From assembly GCF_000182925.2 (NCBI RefSeq), contig NC_026504.1, positions 3,658,001 through 3,722,000 on the forward strand: a stretch of DNA of 64,000 nucleotides, read 5' to 3'. Positions within the stretch are counted from its first letter, which is position 1. The number at the start of each line of letters is the position of its first letter. Positions 36,073 through 46,766 of the stretch are shown in pieces. Source of the DNA: Neurospora crassa OR74A (taxonomy: Eukaryota > Ascomycota > Sordariomycetes > Sordariales > Sordariaceae). The notes beneath the pieces are model-generated. The model did not search any database. It was given only the letters and a program-made list of their open reading frames with translations, and had not been told where the DNA came from. Both the position numbers and the translations under genes were made by a program.

Positions 36073-39000
36073 ATGGCCGACGTCCAAGCCCACAAACCCC
36101 ATCGGGCTTCCAAGAAGTCCAAGGAGAAGGGGGCCTCCAAGCATACAGGTGGTATGTGTATTCAATTGTTTCTTTTATCGTTACTATCCACAGCTGACCG
36201 TCCCTGCAGAAAAGAACCCCAAGGCCTTTGCCTTCTCCAATCCTGGTAAACTCGCCAGACAAGCCGCCAGATCCCACGATGTAAGAAGACATTCCCTCGC
36301 TCCATCCTTCAATGACTTCTTATAATTAACTGGTCTTGTTCCGCAGATCAAAGAGAAGCGTCTTCATGTCCCCGCCGTCGACCGTCTCCCCGATGAACCA
36401 CCCCCAAGACTCGTCGCCATCGTAGGCCCCCCTGGCGTAGGAAAGACCACCCTTCTCAAGTCTTTCATCCGACGATATGCAAAGGAAACCATCCAAGATC
36501 CGGTGGGACCTATCACGGTCGTCACCTCCAAGAAGCAGAGATTGACCTTCATCGAATGCGCCAACGAACTCGAGGCCATGGTCGATATTGCAAAGGTCGC
36601 CGACATTGTCCTTCTCATGATCGATGGAAACTTCGGCTTCGAAATGGAGACTATGGAGTTCCTTAACGTTCTTGCCGCCACGGGTATGCCCGGCAACGTC
36701 TTTGGCATCCTCACCCATCTCGACCTGTTCAGGAAGCCCCAAGCACTAAAGGAGGCAAAGAAGAGGTTAAAGCACAGACTTTGGAGCGAACTCTACCAGG
36801 GTGCCCACCTTTTCTACCTTTCCGGTGTCCTGAACGGCCGTTACCCCGATCGCGAAATCCACAACCTCTCCCGCTTCTTGTCCGTCATGAAGAACCCCCG
36901 CCCGCTCGTTTGGCGCAACTCCCACCCTTACACCATCATCGACAACTACCGCGATGTCACCCACCCCACCCAGATTGAAGAAGACGAGAAATGCGACCGA
37001 ACGATTGAACTCTCCGGTTACCTCCGTGGTACAAACTTTTCCGCCGAGGGCCAAAGGGTACATATTGCTGGTTTGGGCGACTTTACAATCAAAGAGATGG
37101 AACAATTGCCGGATCCTTGCCCGACTCCCGCTATGGAACAAGCGCTGGCCAAGGCCAGTGGCAAGACTGGCAGAAGGCGACTCGACGAGAAGGACAAAAA
37201 GCTCTGGGCGCCCATGGCGGACCGCAGCGGCTTGAAAATTACTGGCGATCACATCGTTATCACTAGGGAGAACGGCTTCACATTTGACAAGGATGCTGTG
37301 GGCATTGAGCGCGGCGAAGGAGAACAGCTCATCATCGACCTGCAGAACGAGAGGCGTCTCCTTGGTCAAACGGACGAGGGTGTCAAGCTGTTCGCGAGCG
37401 GACAAAAGATCAACCAGCTCCCTGTCGAGGACGAGGATGTCGGAAACACTGGCCGCAAGAGCCGAAGAACCGCCAGACTTGCCGATGGTGAGAGTGGTGA
37501 ACCGCCAGAGGACGAAGGCTTCGAAAGCGGAGAGGAAGATGAGATGGAGGATGGATCCGATGTCGAGTCCGAGTTCAACGAGATGAAGCTGGGCAAGATG
37601 TTCAGGAAACAGACCGACGACGACCAAGAAGAGGACATCGCCTTTGCCGACAGTGACTCCGACCTTGGTTCGATATCCGGCGATGAAGACCAAGGATCCG
37701 ACTTTGACGATGACGAGGACGACGAGGAGGATCCTGAGCTCAAGTGGAAGGACAACATAATGGAGCGCGCAAGTCAGATACACGGAAGGAGGAAACCCTT
37801 CCGCGCTGTCGACTTGGCGAGGTACATGTACGACGAGTCGATGGCCCCCACAGAAGCCATCAAGAAATGGGCCGGTCAAGACGACGAGGAGGAGATCGAA
37901 GAGAATATCGAAGAGGACGACGAAACCTTCTTCCGGAGGACTGGCAAGGAGGACAAGGAGGACTCTTGGGAGGATCGCATGATTCCCAAGTTCGACTACG
38001 AACAACTAGAAGCCAAGTGGTCTGACAAGGACGCTGTCGAGGCTCTCCGAAACAAGTTCGCCACCGCCAACCTACTTGACGACGCTGAGGGCGAGGGCGA
38101 AGATGGTTCGGATTTCGAGGGTCTTGATGACGAGGACGACGATGATGAAGGTGACGGTGCCTTTGAGGATCTCGAGACAGGGGAGAAGCACGGCGCTGAC
38201 GACGAGGATGAAGAAGAAGAAGAGGAGGAAGGAGAGGAGCAGCCAGCAGAAAGCCTTGAAGCCGAGCGTGAGAAGAACGCCCGCCGAAAGGAGGAGCTCA
38301 AGCTTCGCTTCGAAGAGGAAGATCGTGAAGGTTTCAAGAACGACAAGGCGATTGCCAGGCGAGAAGGTGGCAATGATGACGAGTTTGGAGAGGACGACTG
38401 GTATGATGCTCAAAAGGCCATGATCCAGAAGCAGCTCGACATCAACAAGGCGGAATACGAGAACCTTGATGAAAGCCAAAGGATCGCTGTCGAAGGCTAC
38501 AAGGCCGGCAAGTACGCCAGGATGGTCATCGAGGGTGTCCCAGCAGAGTTCGTCAAGAACTTTAAGCCACGGATGCCGATCGTTGTCGGAGGTCTTTCGG
38601 CCACGGAGGACAGATTCGGCTTTGTGCAAGTTAGAATCAAGAAGCACCGTTGGCACAAGAAGATTCTCAAGACGGGAGATCCCCTCATCTTCTCCCTCGG
38701 CTGGCGCCGATTCCAGTCTCTTCCCATCTACTCCATCTCTGATTCTCGGACGAGAAACAGGATGCTGAAGTATACTCCGGAGCACATGCACTGCTTCGGT
38801 ACCTTCTACGGCCCCCTGTGTGCCCCCAATACGGGTTTCACATGTTTCCAGTCCTTCTCTTCCGCCAACCCCGGGTTCCGTATTGCGGCTACCGGTACAG
38901 TATTGAGCGTAGACGAGTCTACCGAGATCGTCAAGAAGCTCAAGCTGGTATGTTACCCTCCGCCCTATTGTGTATGGTGTTTTTGATGCTAACAACTCGT

Positions 39001-39736
39001 CCAGACCGGTACACCATACAAGATCTTCAAGAACACGGCCTTCATCAAGGACATGTTCAATTCGGCGCTGGAAATCGCCAAGTTCGAGGGTGCCTCCATC
39101 AAGACCGTCTCGGGTATCCGCGGTCAGATCAAGCGCGCACTCGCCAAGCCCGACGGCCACTTCCGTGCCACCTTTGAGGACAAGATCCTGCTCAGCGACA
39201 TCGTCTTCTTGCGCGCGTGGTACCCCATCAAGCCGCACCGTTTCTACAACCCGGCCACCAACTTGGTCGGCTGGCAGAGCATGCGTCTCACGGGTGAGGT
39301 CCGCCGCGACCAGAACATCGCCACGCCGCTCGACAAGAACTCGCAGTACCGCAAGATCGAGCGCGAGACCCGTCGGTTCAACCCTCTCCGTGTGCCGCGT
39401 GCCCTCGCGGCCGAGCTGCCCTTCAAGTCGCAGATCATCCAGACCAAGAAGCAGAAAAAGGAGACGTACATGCAGAAGCGTGCGGTCGTCGTCCGCGGCG
39501 AGGAGAAGAAGGCGCGCGATCTCATGCAGAAACTCACAACGATCCGCAAGGAAGTGGTGGAGAAGCGCAAGGCCAAGAAGGCGGAGCAGCACGAGAAGTA
39601 CAAGAAGAGCCTGGAAGAGGCCGAGGAGCGGATCAAGAGCAAGGAGAAGAGGGAGAAGAAGGCGTATTGGGAAAGGGAGGGTAAGAAGCGTGGTCCTAGC
39701 GGCGACCAGGGTGGTGGTGGTAAGAGGAGGAGGTAA
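36073..39736 (+). CDS. BMS1: Ribosome biogenesis GTPase BMS1 (1160 aa)
   Basis: Bms1 is the nucleolar GTPase of the small-subunit processome, needed for early pre-rRNA cleavages with Rcl1. Exons are 36073-36151, 36210-36280, 36347-38947 and 39005-39736; introns are 58, 66 and 57 bp. The N-terminus is Lys-rich. The P-loop GPPGVGKTT (~80-88) is followed by the family's unusual G4-like THLDLF (~173). Next come an AARP2CN-type middle domain, long acidic stretches (Glu/Asp-rich, ~430-700) and the C-terminal RIBIOP_C region (~790-1110) with VGGLSATEDRFG, KTGDPLIFSLGWRRFQS and AFIKDMFNS. The tail is a Lys/Glu coiled coil ending in KRRR-like residues. Length is close to yeast Bms1 (1183 aa). All exon junctions are in phase and the call is firm. 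Confidence 0.97.
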
Positions 39737-40227
39737 ATGTTGTTGTCGTCAAGGGGAAAATAATTGCTTGTTTGTTTCAGTCATCATTGTCATCATCATC
39801 ACCTGGGTTCACTTTTGGGAGTACTATTACTACTGTATATAGAGAGGCATCCACATCCATCGATTCATACCCGGGAAAGAAATTGTTTCTTTTTTGCTAG
39901 CACGAGCGAAAAGCATTGGTTGAGATATTCGCTAGTTGGTTGGTGGGTGGGTGGGTGGTCCTAGAAGTACTTGTTCGTGTGTGGGTGTGTTTTAGGGGTT
40001 GCATTGTAGCACAAATTGTTAGTGCATACTTGCCACTTGCCTCTGTTGCGGATTGCTCGATTTGGTTCCACTGTTCACGACGACAACCTCATAGTTTTTC
40101 GTTTCACGGCAGCAACACTCCCTCGCCTTTTTCCCCAATCATCTATCTGCCCTATTCGAGCGTTCACTCAATTCTCAGTCACATTCTCGGGAACACACAG
40201 CACGATTTGCCCAACAACCAACACAAT
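39737..40227. promoter_or_regulatory. Intergenic, BMS1 3' end to PflX-like gene
   Basis: This 491-bp interval lies between tandem rightward genes. The first half is T-rich 3' flank and the second half is a C/T-rich leader for the radical-SAM gene. The frame of the downstream gene is open upstream but has no ATG before 40,228. Confidence 0.5.
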
Positions 40228-42313
40228 ATGCTCACCTTGACCACTCGTCAATCCTTACATCACCACCTCCCTTCATCACTTCCCCGAGTCCTCCTCCTAC
40301 CCATCATAGCCACCAAACGTCTCCTATCCTACACAGCCAAGACATCATCTCTGTCCTTGAAAGCAACTCCCATCACCACCCGCAAACTCCTTCTTTCTCC
40401 ATCCCCAAACATCAACAACCTCCAGAAAAGATCTCTCCACCTAGCACCTCCCTTCCTCCTCGACGACTACACGCCCCGCTACCTCCAATTATCTGAAGTC
40501 GACGCGGCCAAGAAACGATCGCAAGCATATGCTCACCTGGCCAAGTGCAACTTGTGTCCAAGGAAGTGTGGGGTGAATAGATTTGAGAAGACAGGGTGGT
40601 GCTTGATTGGGGAGAAGGCGAAGGTGAATGTTATTGCGCCGCATTTTGGGGAAGGTGAGTTTTTTTTTTTGTTTTATTGTTGATTGGTATTCTTCTTCTT
40701 CTTCTTCTTCTTCTGTTATCTACGTATTTTGATCTGTGTTTTCCCATTACCGTTTGTTTGGTTTTTTGGATGTTTGGCTATCAGGGTCCCGGAGGGTCTG
40801 GAGGGAGGACCTGGTGGCGGATGCGGATGCGGGAGCGGATAATGTTCAGTTCAGAAGCCAAATGTTCTGGGGTTCTTGGTCAGTCAAACAGCTCGGTCTG
40901 TTGGGATTGTTCATCAGTCTAGATGTACACACTGTGATGCTGGCAAGGGGCAGGTTCTGGGTCATAGCGGGTAATTGGGTGTCATAACCGCGCAAGGGAG
41001 AGAAGAAGGCGGTTCGGGGTATCCGAAAGAGTAAAGGGGAGGGATTGGTGAGTGTCATTGGATGGGAAATTTCCGTGAAGATGATGAAAGAAGGGGTTTC
41101 TTTCTCCTTGCCACGTTCGATCTAGAAGAAGAAAGAACACGGCAGAGTGGTGGCTTCTGGTGGCTTGCTTGCTTTCTCTCAGCATCATCATCATGTAAGG
41201 GACGGGAAAAATTGACTGAAGTCATTTGTGACCACAGAACCATGCATTCAGGGACATCATGGGAGTGGTTCGGTTTTCTTCAGGTGCGTACTTGTCATGA
41301 TGCAAACCGAGTAAGGAATCAAGGAGAATAGCATCGGACTAACTACGATGTCGCGAAAGCATGTGTAACCTCCGCTGCGTCTTCTGCCAGAACCACGACA
41401 TCTCTCACCAACGAAACGGCATGGATTTGACTCCCGAAGAACTAGGTGACTGGTACATGAAGCTGCAAGAAGTCGGAAACGTGCACAACATCAACCTTAT
41501 TACCCCTGAACAGTAAGTCCATGTCCTACCTACGTTCCCGCCTCCCCAGCATTGACCCCAGATTTTGGCCGATCTCGTACAAATCTACCTACTACCTACC
41601 ACCATCCAATTTACCGTGCCTCCCCAGACGGCACGGCAAAATCACAAAGACAAAAAGTGGCTGACGTACATCTTTCTCTCTCCTTCCTTTCACGAACAAT
41701 TAGCGTCGTCCCCCAAGTAGCCCTTTCCATCCTGCACGCACGGTCCCAAGGTCTACGCATCCCCATAATCTACAACACCTCCTCCTACGACTCTCTCGAG
41801 TCCATAGCTTTGCTCGACGGACTAGTGGACATTTACCTGCCCGACTTCAAGGTCTGGGAACCGTCCACTTCCAAACGGCTGCTCAAAGCAGATGACTATG
41901 CCGCCACGGCGCGGGAGTCCATCAAAGCTATGCATGCGCAAGTCGGGGACCTGTGTTTTACTGGTGATGGTATTGCGAAGAGTGGGGTGCTGGTTAGACA
42001 TTTGGTCATGCCTGGCCTCGAAGAGGAAGGGGCAAAGATTATGAGGTGGTTGGCCGAGGAGGTGAGTAGAGATGTGTTTGTGAATGTTATGGAGCAGTAT
42101 AGGCCGAGTGCGCATGTGGGGAAGGTTCAAACCAGAAGAAAGACACATAGAGGAGAGGAGGAAGCAGAAGGAGACAAGCAAGAAAAAAGACGGTATGCCG
42201 AGATCAATCGGGCTGTAAAGGGGGAGGAGGTGGAGAGTGTTCGGAAGGCGGCTGAGAGGGCTGGATTATGGAGGTTTTGTGATCCGCCGAGGCATGATGG
42301 GTTTAACATTTAG
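40228..42313 (+). CDS. PflX-like (COG1313) radical-SAM Fe-S protein (411 aa)
   Basis: This belongs to the PflX-type branch of radical-SAM proteins related to pyruvate-formate-lyase activase; its substrate is unknown. Exons are 40228-40654, 41238-41283, 41360-41512 and 41704-42313. Introns are 583, 76 and 191 bp. Splicing rebuilds the family block HFGEEPCIQGHHGSGS-VFFS followed by the 4Fe-4S motif C-x3-C-x2-C (CNLRCVFC, ~160-167). Upstream is an extra cysteine cluster, CNLCPRKCGVNR (C107, C110, C114). Downstream blocks INLITPEH, YNTSSYDSLE, LLDGLVDIYLPDF and LVRHLVMPG are typical. The N-terminal ~60 residues are basic, Ser/Leu-rich and lack acidic residues, which suggests mitochondrial import. 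A Glu/Lys/Arg-rich linker (~350-370) precedes the last conserved block. The architecture is otherwise bacterial/archaeal in type. Confidence 0.9.
40655..41237 (+). other. Unusually long first intron of the radical-SAM gene (583 bp)
   Basis: The donor GTGAGT at 40,655 and acceptor CCACAG ending at 41,237 are required to join the conserved FGEE and PCIQGHHGSG blocks. Other introns in the window are mostly 47-97 bp. The interval contains a (TTC) run at 40,690-40,714 but no recognisable gene or element. Confidence 0.75.
40690..40714. repeat. (TTC)n run inside intron
   Basis: About eight TTC units lie in the long intron. They may serve as part of a polypyrimidine stretch. Confidence 0.85.
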
Positions 42314-43498
42314 ACCTGCGTCATATGTTAACTAAACTAGACTTACTAGATCTCCTTGGTGTTCTCCCTTTTTTGAAGGTCATGGAAGGTTTAGTTTGCG
42401 CTTGCTATTCTCTGTTGTTTGCCTTCTAGAATTGTCTTGCTTGCACACGTGGATGTTGTTATCAACAACGTTCTTCGGCTCCGAACTGGGAAGCTCCGAA
42501 GTCCGGACTTGAAGATCGCCTCTCCGAGAAATTGAACTAGGGAATCAGGACCGAGCAAACATAAAGCCGCGACTCCTCAGGAGTCAAGCCTCACAGTGCC
42601 TCACTGGTCTGATTCTGCTTGACGGTCTTGGACGGGTGTTTGTCTGATAAGTCCTGAACCAAGGGACTCAAGTACGCAAGGCAATTGGCCTCTCGGATGT
42701 TTTGCCCGATTAGGGGTCAGCCACCAGCAGTCTCATTCTTTGGGAACGTCAAGCCACCGCACGAGGCATGAGTGTGTGTCTTCTTTGTTTCGAACTCTAA
42801 TCTTGTTCCGAAAAGGGGGCTTGCTCCAGCTTATACCTAGCCGAGCGAGAGAAAAAAAAACACGCCCAAGGCCTACGCCACTCCCTCCTTCATCTTCTTT
42901 CAAGGGTAGTAGAACCACCAAGGGCCTGCCTGACCCCGCAAGCAAAAACGCCCCCCCCTTTTCAAGGGAGAACTAAGAAAACTAGGATGTCTGTGATGCG
43001 TTGGGTATTGTTCCAAGAACAACACCCAGGCCAGTCGCCTACCGTGATGGAGGGGCGGCTTTGTCAAGCAACCAGCGGGTCTGGAAGCCACGAGGTCGAA
43101 AAGCCGGGCTAGACCTTGGCGGCTTCCGGGCCCGAAGTGATGAGTGGGTGGGATGGCCATAATGAAATCATTATCGGGAAGATTCCAGTCGAAGACGAGG
43201 AGGAAAAGTGTGAATGAGCGATGAGCGCCTATAGCAAGCCATGCGTTCTTGGCTTAGATATATGCCCACCTCAAGGAAGCCTGTCTCATGACCACCGAGG
43301 GGTATCTAGCTGGCTGTGGGGGCTTTGCGTTGCTGGAGTTGATATCCATAAACTTGGATCAACTCCTGGAACAAGTCGCACAAGATCTTCTCTCCCGTCA
43401 CTCCCTCACTCACTCCACCCGTCCCCCTTCTCCAAGTCTGTTGTGAGAGTCTCTGTCGGTCTTTCCTCCATAACCCCATTCCTTGTCGCATATACAAC
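42314..43498. promoter_or_regulatory. Intergenic, radical-SAM gene to disordered-protein gene
   Basis: This 1.2-kb interval lies between tandem rightward genes. Frames present are short and lack coding character. The segment near 43,400-43,498 is C/T-rich and fits a 5' leader. Confidence 0.45.
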
Positions 43499-44651
43499 AT
43501 GTCGTCTTCAGTCAGCAGCAGCCATGGAGGGCAAGCTACCCTCATAGACGGAAGGCCACCAAGCCCAGCCATGTCGACGACCACCACTCTCTCACCACCC
43601 AGCCCAGTCATTGGAGGGGGAGGGGGAGGAAAACATGATCACCACCCAAGCATCATCTCACATGATGCAATGGCAGACGTCAAGTCCAAGATTGAGAAGC
43701 TCGCCAAAGAGCTAAAGCAGCAGCAGCAGCAGCAGCAGCAATGCCGTCAGCAGTCAAGCAACAACAACACTCGTCCAATACTCCCCCATTTGAACACCGA
43801 TAGCATCATCACCGCCACCACAGCCAAGAAAATAAACTTGACTAGACCTGTACTATCCCCTTTCTCTCGAGCCAAAAGCCACCAGCTCCAGCAACACGGC
43901 CATCAACCATCCACTCCCGGCCCCGTCATCCCAGGCCTCGAACCCGCCTCCCGCTCTCTCTCCGATCTTCACAACGAACGCTCCTACCTCTTGCATAACT
44001 TGCAAACCCAAGGCGAGCGAGCCACGCGTTTGTATCAGCGGTATGCCCATCTCGAGGCTAAAAAGGAGGCTTTGGCCTCTGCCACCTCTCCCTCAGACGG
44101 AAACAACGCCACTGCTTCTTCAGTTGGCAGCAAGAAGAAGAAGATCAAAAAGGACCTCTCCCTCCTCCGCAGCCGGATCGCCGAGTCCACGCAGCAGGAA
44201 CAGCTGATCATGTTAAGGCTGGGCGAGATCCATGTGGAGTTGGTGAATAGGGGAAGGTGGGTTATGACGCACCAGCATCAGTATCAGCACCAGCATCAGA
44301 TGGTGTATTCGCCAATGTCCGCTGTGATGGAAGGTCAGCAGGGGTATTTCGGTCATCATCAGTGGCATCAGCAGCAGAACCATGGTGGTGGTGGTGGTAT
44401 CCCGGCGACACCATCCTCCGCCGACACCTATTCCGTCTCGCCTGTGGGAGGGGATGAGTACCTTTACACCCCCTCGGTCTTGAGTCCGCTTTCTCCTTCC
44501 TTTGTGCCTGGTGGAGGTGTTAGTTTCTTTGAAGATATCTGGACTCGACCATCCCAAAACTCACAAGACCACTTTACCTGTCCGGAAGAAACCCTGGCCC
44601 CTGCCCCAGGCCCCGAGCAAGAACATGAACACCATCACCCAACCGAGGGAC

Positions 44652-44685
<34 letters not shown>

Positions 44686-45355
44686 AGAAGACGACCAAAC
44701 ACCCAAACCCAAAACTTCTTTCCAAGACCTCCCTCTAGACTCCCCAGCAGTTCCTCTCTCGGCAGTCACTCCCAAGTTCAGCACCACCACCAGCACCATC
44801 AGTACCGTCAGTACACTACCCTCCGAACACCTCGCCACCCCCATCACCCCTAGCAGAATCCCATGGGACGAATACCCGTCCGACTCTGAAGATGACGGGT
44901 CATTTGAGAGTTTTGATGCGAGCAGTTTTACGCCTATCGGCGTGACGACTATGAATCCACTGACTTGTGACGATTCTTTGGACAATGGCTCTGGCTCGGG
45001 CTTGGGCTCGGGCTCGGGCTCAGGGTCTGGGGTGATGATTTCTGAACCGGAGGAAAACCATGATGAGGAACATGAAAAAGAAGGTGAAGCAGAAGAAGAC
45101 GAAGAAGATGGGGAAAGTGACGAATCCGCTTCCGAACCAGGGGATTTGCTTTCTGAGCAACAAAGAAGGACTGCTTCGTTCTCACGGGGTGGTGATGGCT
45201 GGACTAAGGGGAAGAACAACAACAACAAGCACAGGAGGCTGAGCATGCCTAGCTTGAAGAACCTGTGGCCTGCTGCGCTCGCGGCTGTTGGTGTTCAAAT
45301 GGGGTTGGAGGAAGAGGAGGATGTGCCGGAGTTGAAGCTTGATACTGTTATCTAG
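43499..45355 (+). CDS. Unrecognised disordered protein with poly-Q, poly-E and a coiled coil (618 aa)
   Basis: This is a single-exon gene starting at the ATG at 43,499. I recognise no family. The N-terminus is Ser/Thr/Pro-rich with a poly-Gly run. A short helix (VKSKIEKLAKELK) precedes a poly-Gln tract encoded by CAG repeats. Residues ~155-250 are predicted helical/coiled coil (SLSDLHNERSYLLHNLQ, then LRSRIAESTQQEQLIMLRL), separated by a Lys-rich patch. The second half is low complexity: His/Gln-rich, a run of Glu, Thr/Ser-rich, a Gly/Ser run, then acidic. The C-terminus includes a small basic-hydrophobic stretch (RRLSMPSLKNLWPAALAAVG). Codon use (GC3-rich) and the C/T-rich leader support a real gene. 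Function is unknown. Confidence 0.7.
43718..43740 (+). repeat. Coding CAG repeat (poly-Gln)
   Basis: Seven CAG units plus a partial one encode poly-Gln within the 618-residue protein. The tract is probably length-variable. Confidence 0.9.
44655..44693 (+). repeat. Coding GAA/GAG run (poly-Glu)
   Basis: A near-pure purine run encodes about 13 consecutive acidic residues, mostly Glu, in the 618-residue protein. Confidence 0.85.
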
Positions 45356-45941
45356 CCTGTTCCTGGTTTTTTTTTTTTGGTTCTCGAGGTTTTCAAGTGG
45401 GCTCTTTCTTGCACTCTATGGTGGAAAGTTGGCAGCGGAGTTTGTGGCACTGGCGGACACTTTGTTAAGATGTGAAAGAGGACAAATCAAGTTCCCTATG
45501 TAGGCGTTATCTGGGAGGGTCAAGGATATATGCTTGAGTGTTGTATCTTGGAACTTACTTACTGGCTGTATTGGGCATTGCGCCAAGGAGCTTTGGGATA
45601 CAGTCAACATTTTCTGTCCGAACAAAAACATCAAAATGGCGGGAAACAGGGAACGAAACGAGCCGGAAGGTTGTTTATGATTAGGTATATTAGCTCTGTA
45701 TAGTTGTGTAAGCTTGTAGACAAGTCCTTTTGCCACTTTGATATCGTATGGCCGTTTCTTGTCCGTCTTATCTGCCAATGTCGCTTTCCGCGTCCCTGAT
45801 CCGTAAATATCCTGTATGATGTTGATGATGATGATGATGGTATATGCGCCGTACATCTTGCTTGCTTGCTGACTTCTCTAAGCCAACCCCAGCCAGAATT
45901 GCCGTTCCGGTTTCCTTCATTTTCCTTCCTGACTTTATTCC
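45356..45941. other. Convergent 3' interval
   Basis: This 586-bp interval lies between two convergent genes. It holds both 3' untranslated regions, a T-run near 45,368-45,378 and an ATG trinucleotide run near 45,822-45,840. No gene is seen. Confidence 0.6.
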
Positions 45942-46766
45942 CTATTCAAACATGCCGTTCGGTCCATCATCGAACCCTAACTCCTGCGCAGATGGTTGTC
46001 TCCTGTGCGCAGCACGTCCACTGCTAGGCGGAGGCGGCAAGAAAGGCATTCCTAACCCGCCGCCACCTCCAGTCGACGATGGAGGAGGAGGGAGCGAAAA
46101 GGCCGACAAAGGAGGCTGTGAATTGCTGTCCAGGTCCGTCGACAAGGGGCGATCCTGCCTTGCTCTCCTCCCAAACTTGGTCCCGCTCAAGTTCACCGTG
46201 ATCGTTTCGCCCTCCTTCAAGCTATAATCCTTCTTCTCCTCGGCCTCCTGTTTCTTGCTTGACTTGATCAGGGGCGCCACGCCCTCGATGAGGCCCAGCG
46301 ACTTTTGCGCCTCCTGCAGGGCCACGCCAAAGTCGAAAGACTCGCTGCGCTCCTCGAAGCCGACGCCGAGCATGGCCTTCTTGCCGGTGGTGGGATCCTG
46401 CACGCGCAGGGCAAAGAAGCGGCTGCTGTCGATGGTGGCCTCGACGACGGCCTGGGTGGTGTAGGGGGCGGCGGCGATCAGGTCGTTTGTGGCAGGGTCC
46501 TCGAGCACAATGTCGACCTTGACCGTGTCCTTCTCTCCAATCTGCTCGGGCGTCTGCGGCGGGATCGAGGTCTCGATGATGCGCACGCGGCCGGTGAAGA
46601 TGTGCGCCTTGGGGTCGGCGGTCCAGTCGGCGGCCATGTGGCCCTTGGTCGAGCGCATAGGGGGGATCTGGTAGATGTGGACCGAGGAGGAGGTGATGTG
46701 GAGGATGCGCTGGATGGCATCGGCCGGGAGGGGGGCCTGCGTGGCCGGGTCTATGAGGGTCGTCAT
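45942..46766 (-). CDS. NECAP-like adaptin-ear-binding endocytic protein (274 aa)
   Basis: NECAP proteins bind AP-2/AP-1 adaptor complexes and regulate clathrin-coated pits through a PH-like (PHear) domain. This is a single-exon gene with a clear ATG at 46,766. Residues ~20-175 match the PHear fold signature: VHIYQIPPM, GHMAADWTAD, IFTGRVRI, a family-variable loop, SSRFFALRVQD, GFEERSESFDFGVALQEA. A central Lys/Glu-rich segment (KKDYSLKEGETITVNL) is also family-typical. The C-terminal ~70 residues are Pro/Gly-rich and disordered, likely carrying short adaptor-binding motifs, though I see no WVQF-type motif. Length matches animal and fungal homologues (about 260-280 aa). Confidence 0.93.
   Translation of the reverse strand: MTTLIDPATQAPLPADAIQRILHITSSSVHIYQIPPMRSTKGHMAADWTADPKAHIFTGRVRIIETSIPPQTPEQIGEKDTVKVDIVLEDPATNDLIAAAPYTTQAVVEATIDSSRFFALRVQDPTTGKKAMLGVGFEERSESFDFGVALQEAQKSLGLIEGVAPLIKSSKKQEAEEKKDYSLKEGETITVNLSGTKFGRRARQDRPLSTDLDSNSQPPLSAFSLPPPPSSTGGGGGLGMPFLPPPPSSGRAAHRRQPSAQELGFDDGPNGMFE

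Noticed and set aside
38072-39592. 506-codon minus-strand frame, and a 412-codon one at 36,767-38,005
   Set aside because: Both mirror the conserved BMS1 coding sequence and show Leu/Val-rich shadow composition.
42115-42192. Possible extra intron in the charged linker of the radical-SAM gene
   Set aside because: No good donor, branch and acceptor set preserves the frame. The charged segment is more simply a variable loop.
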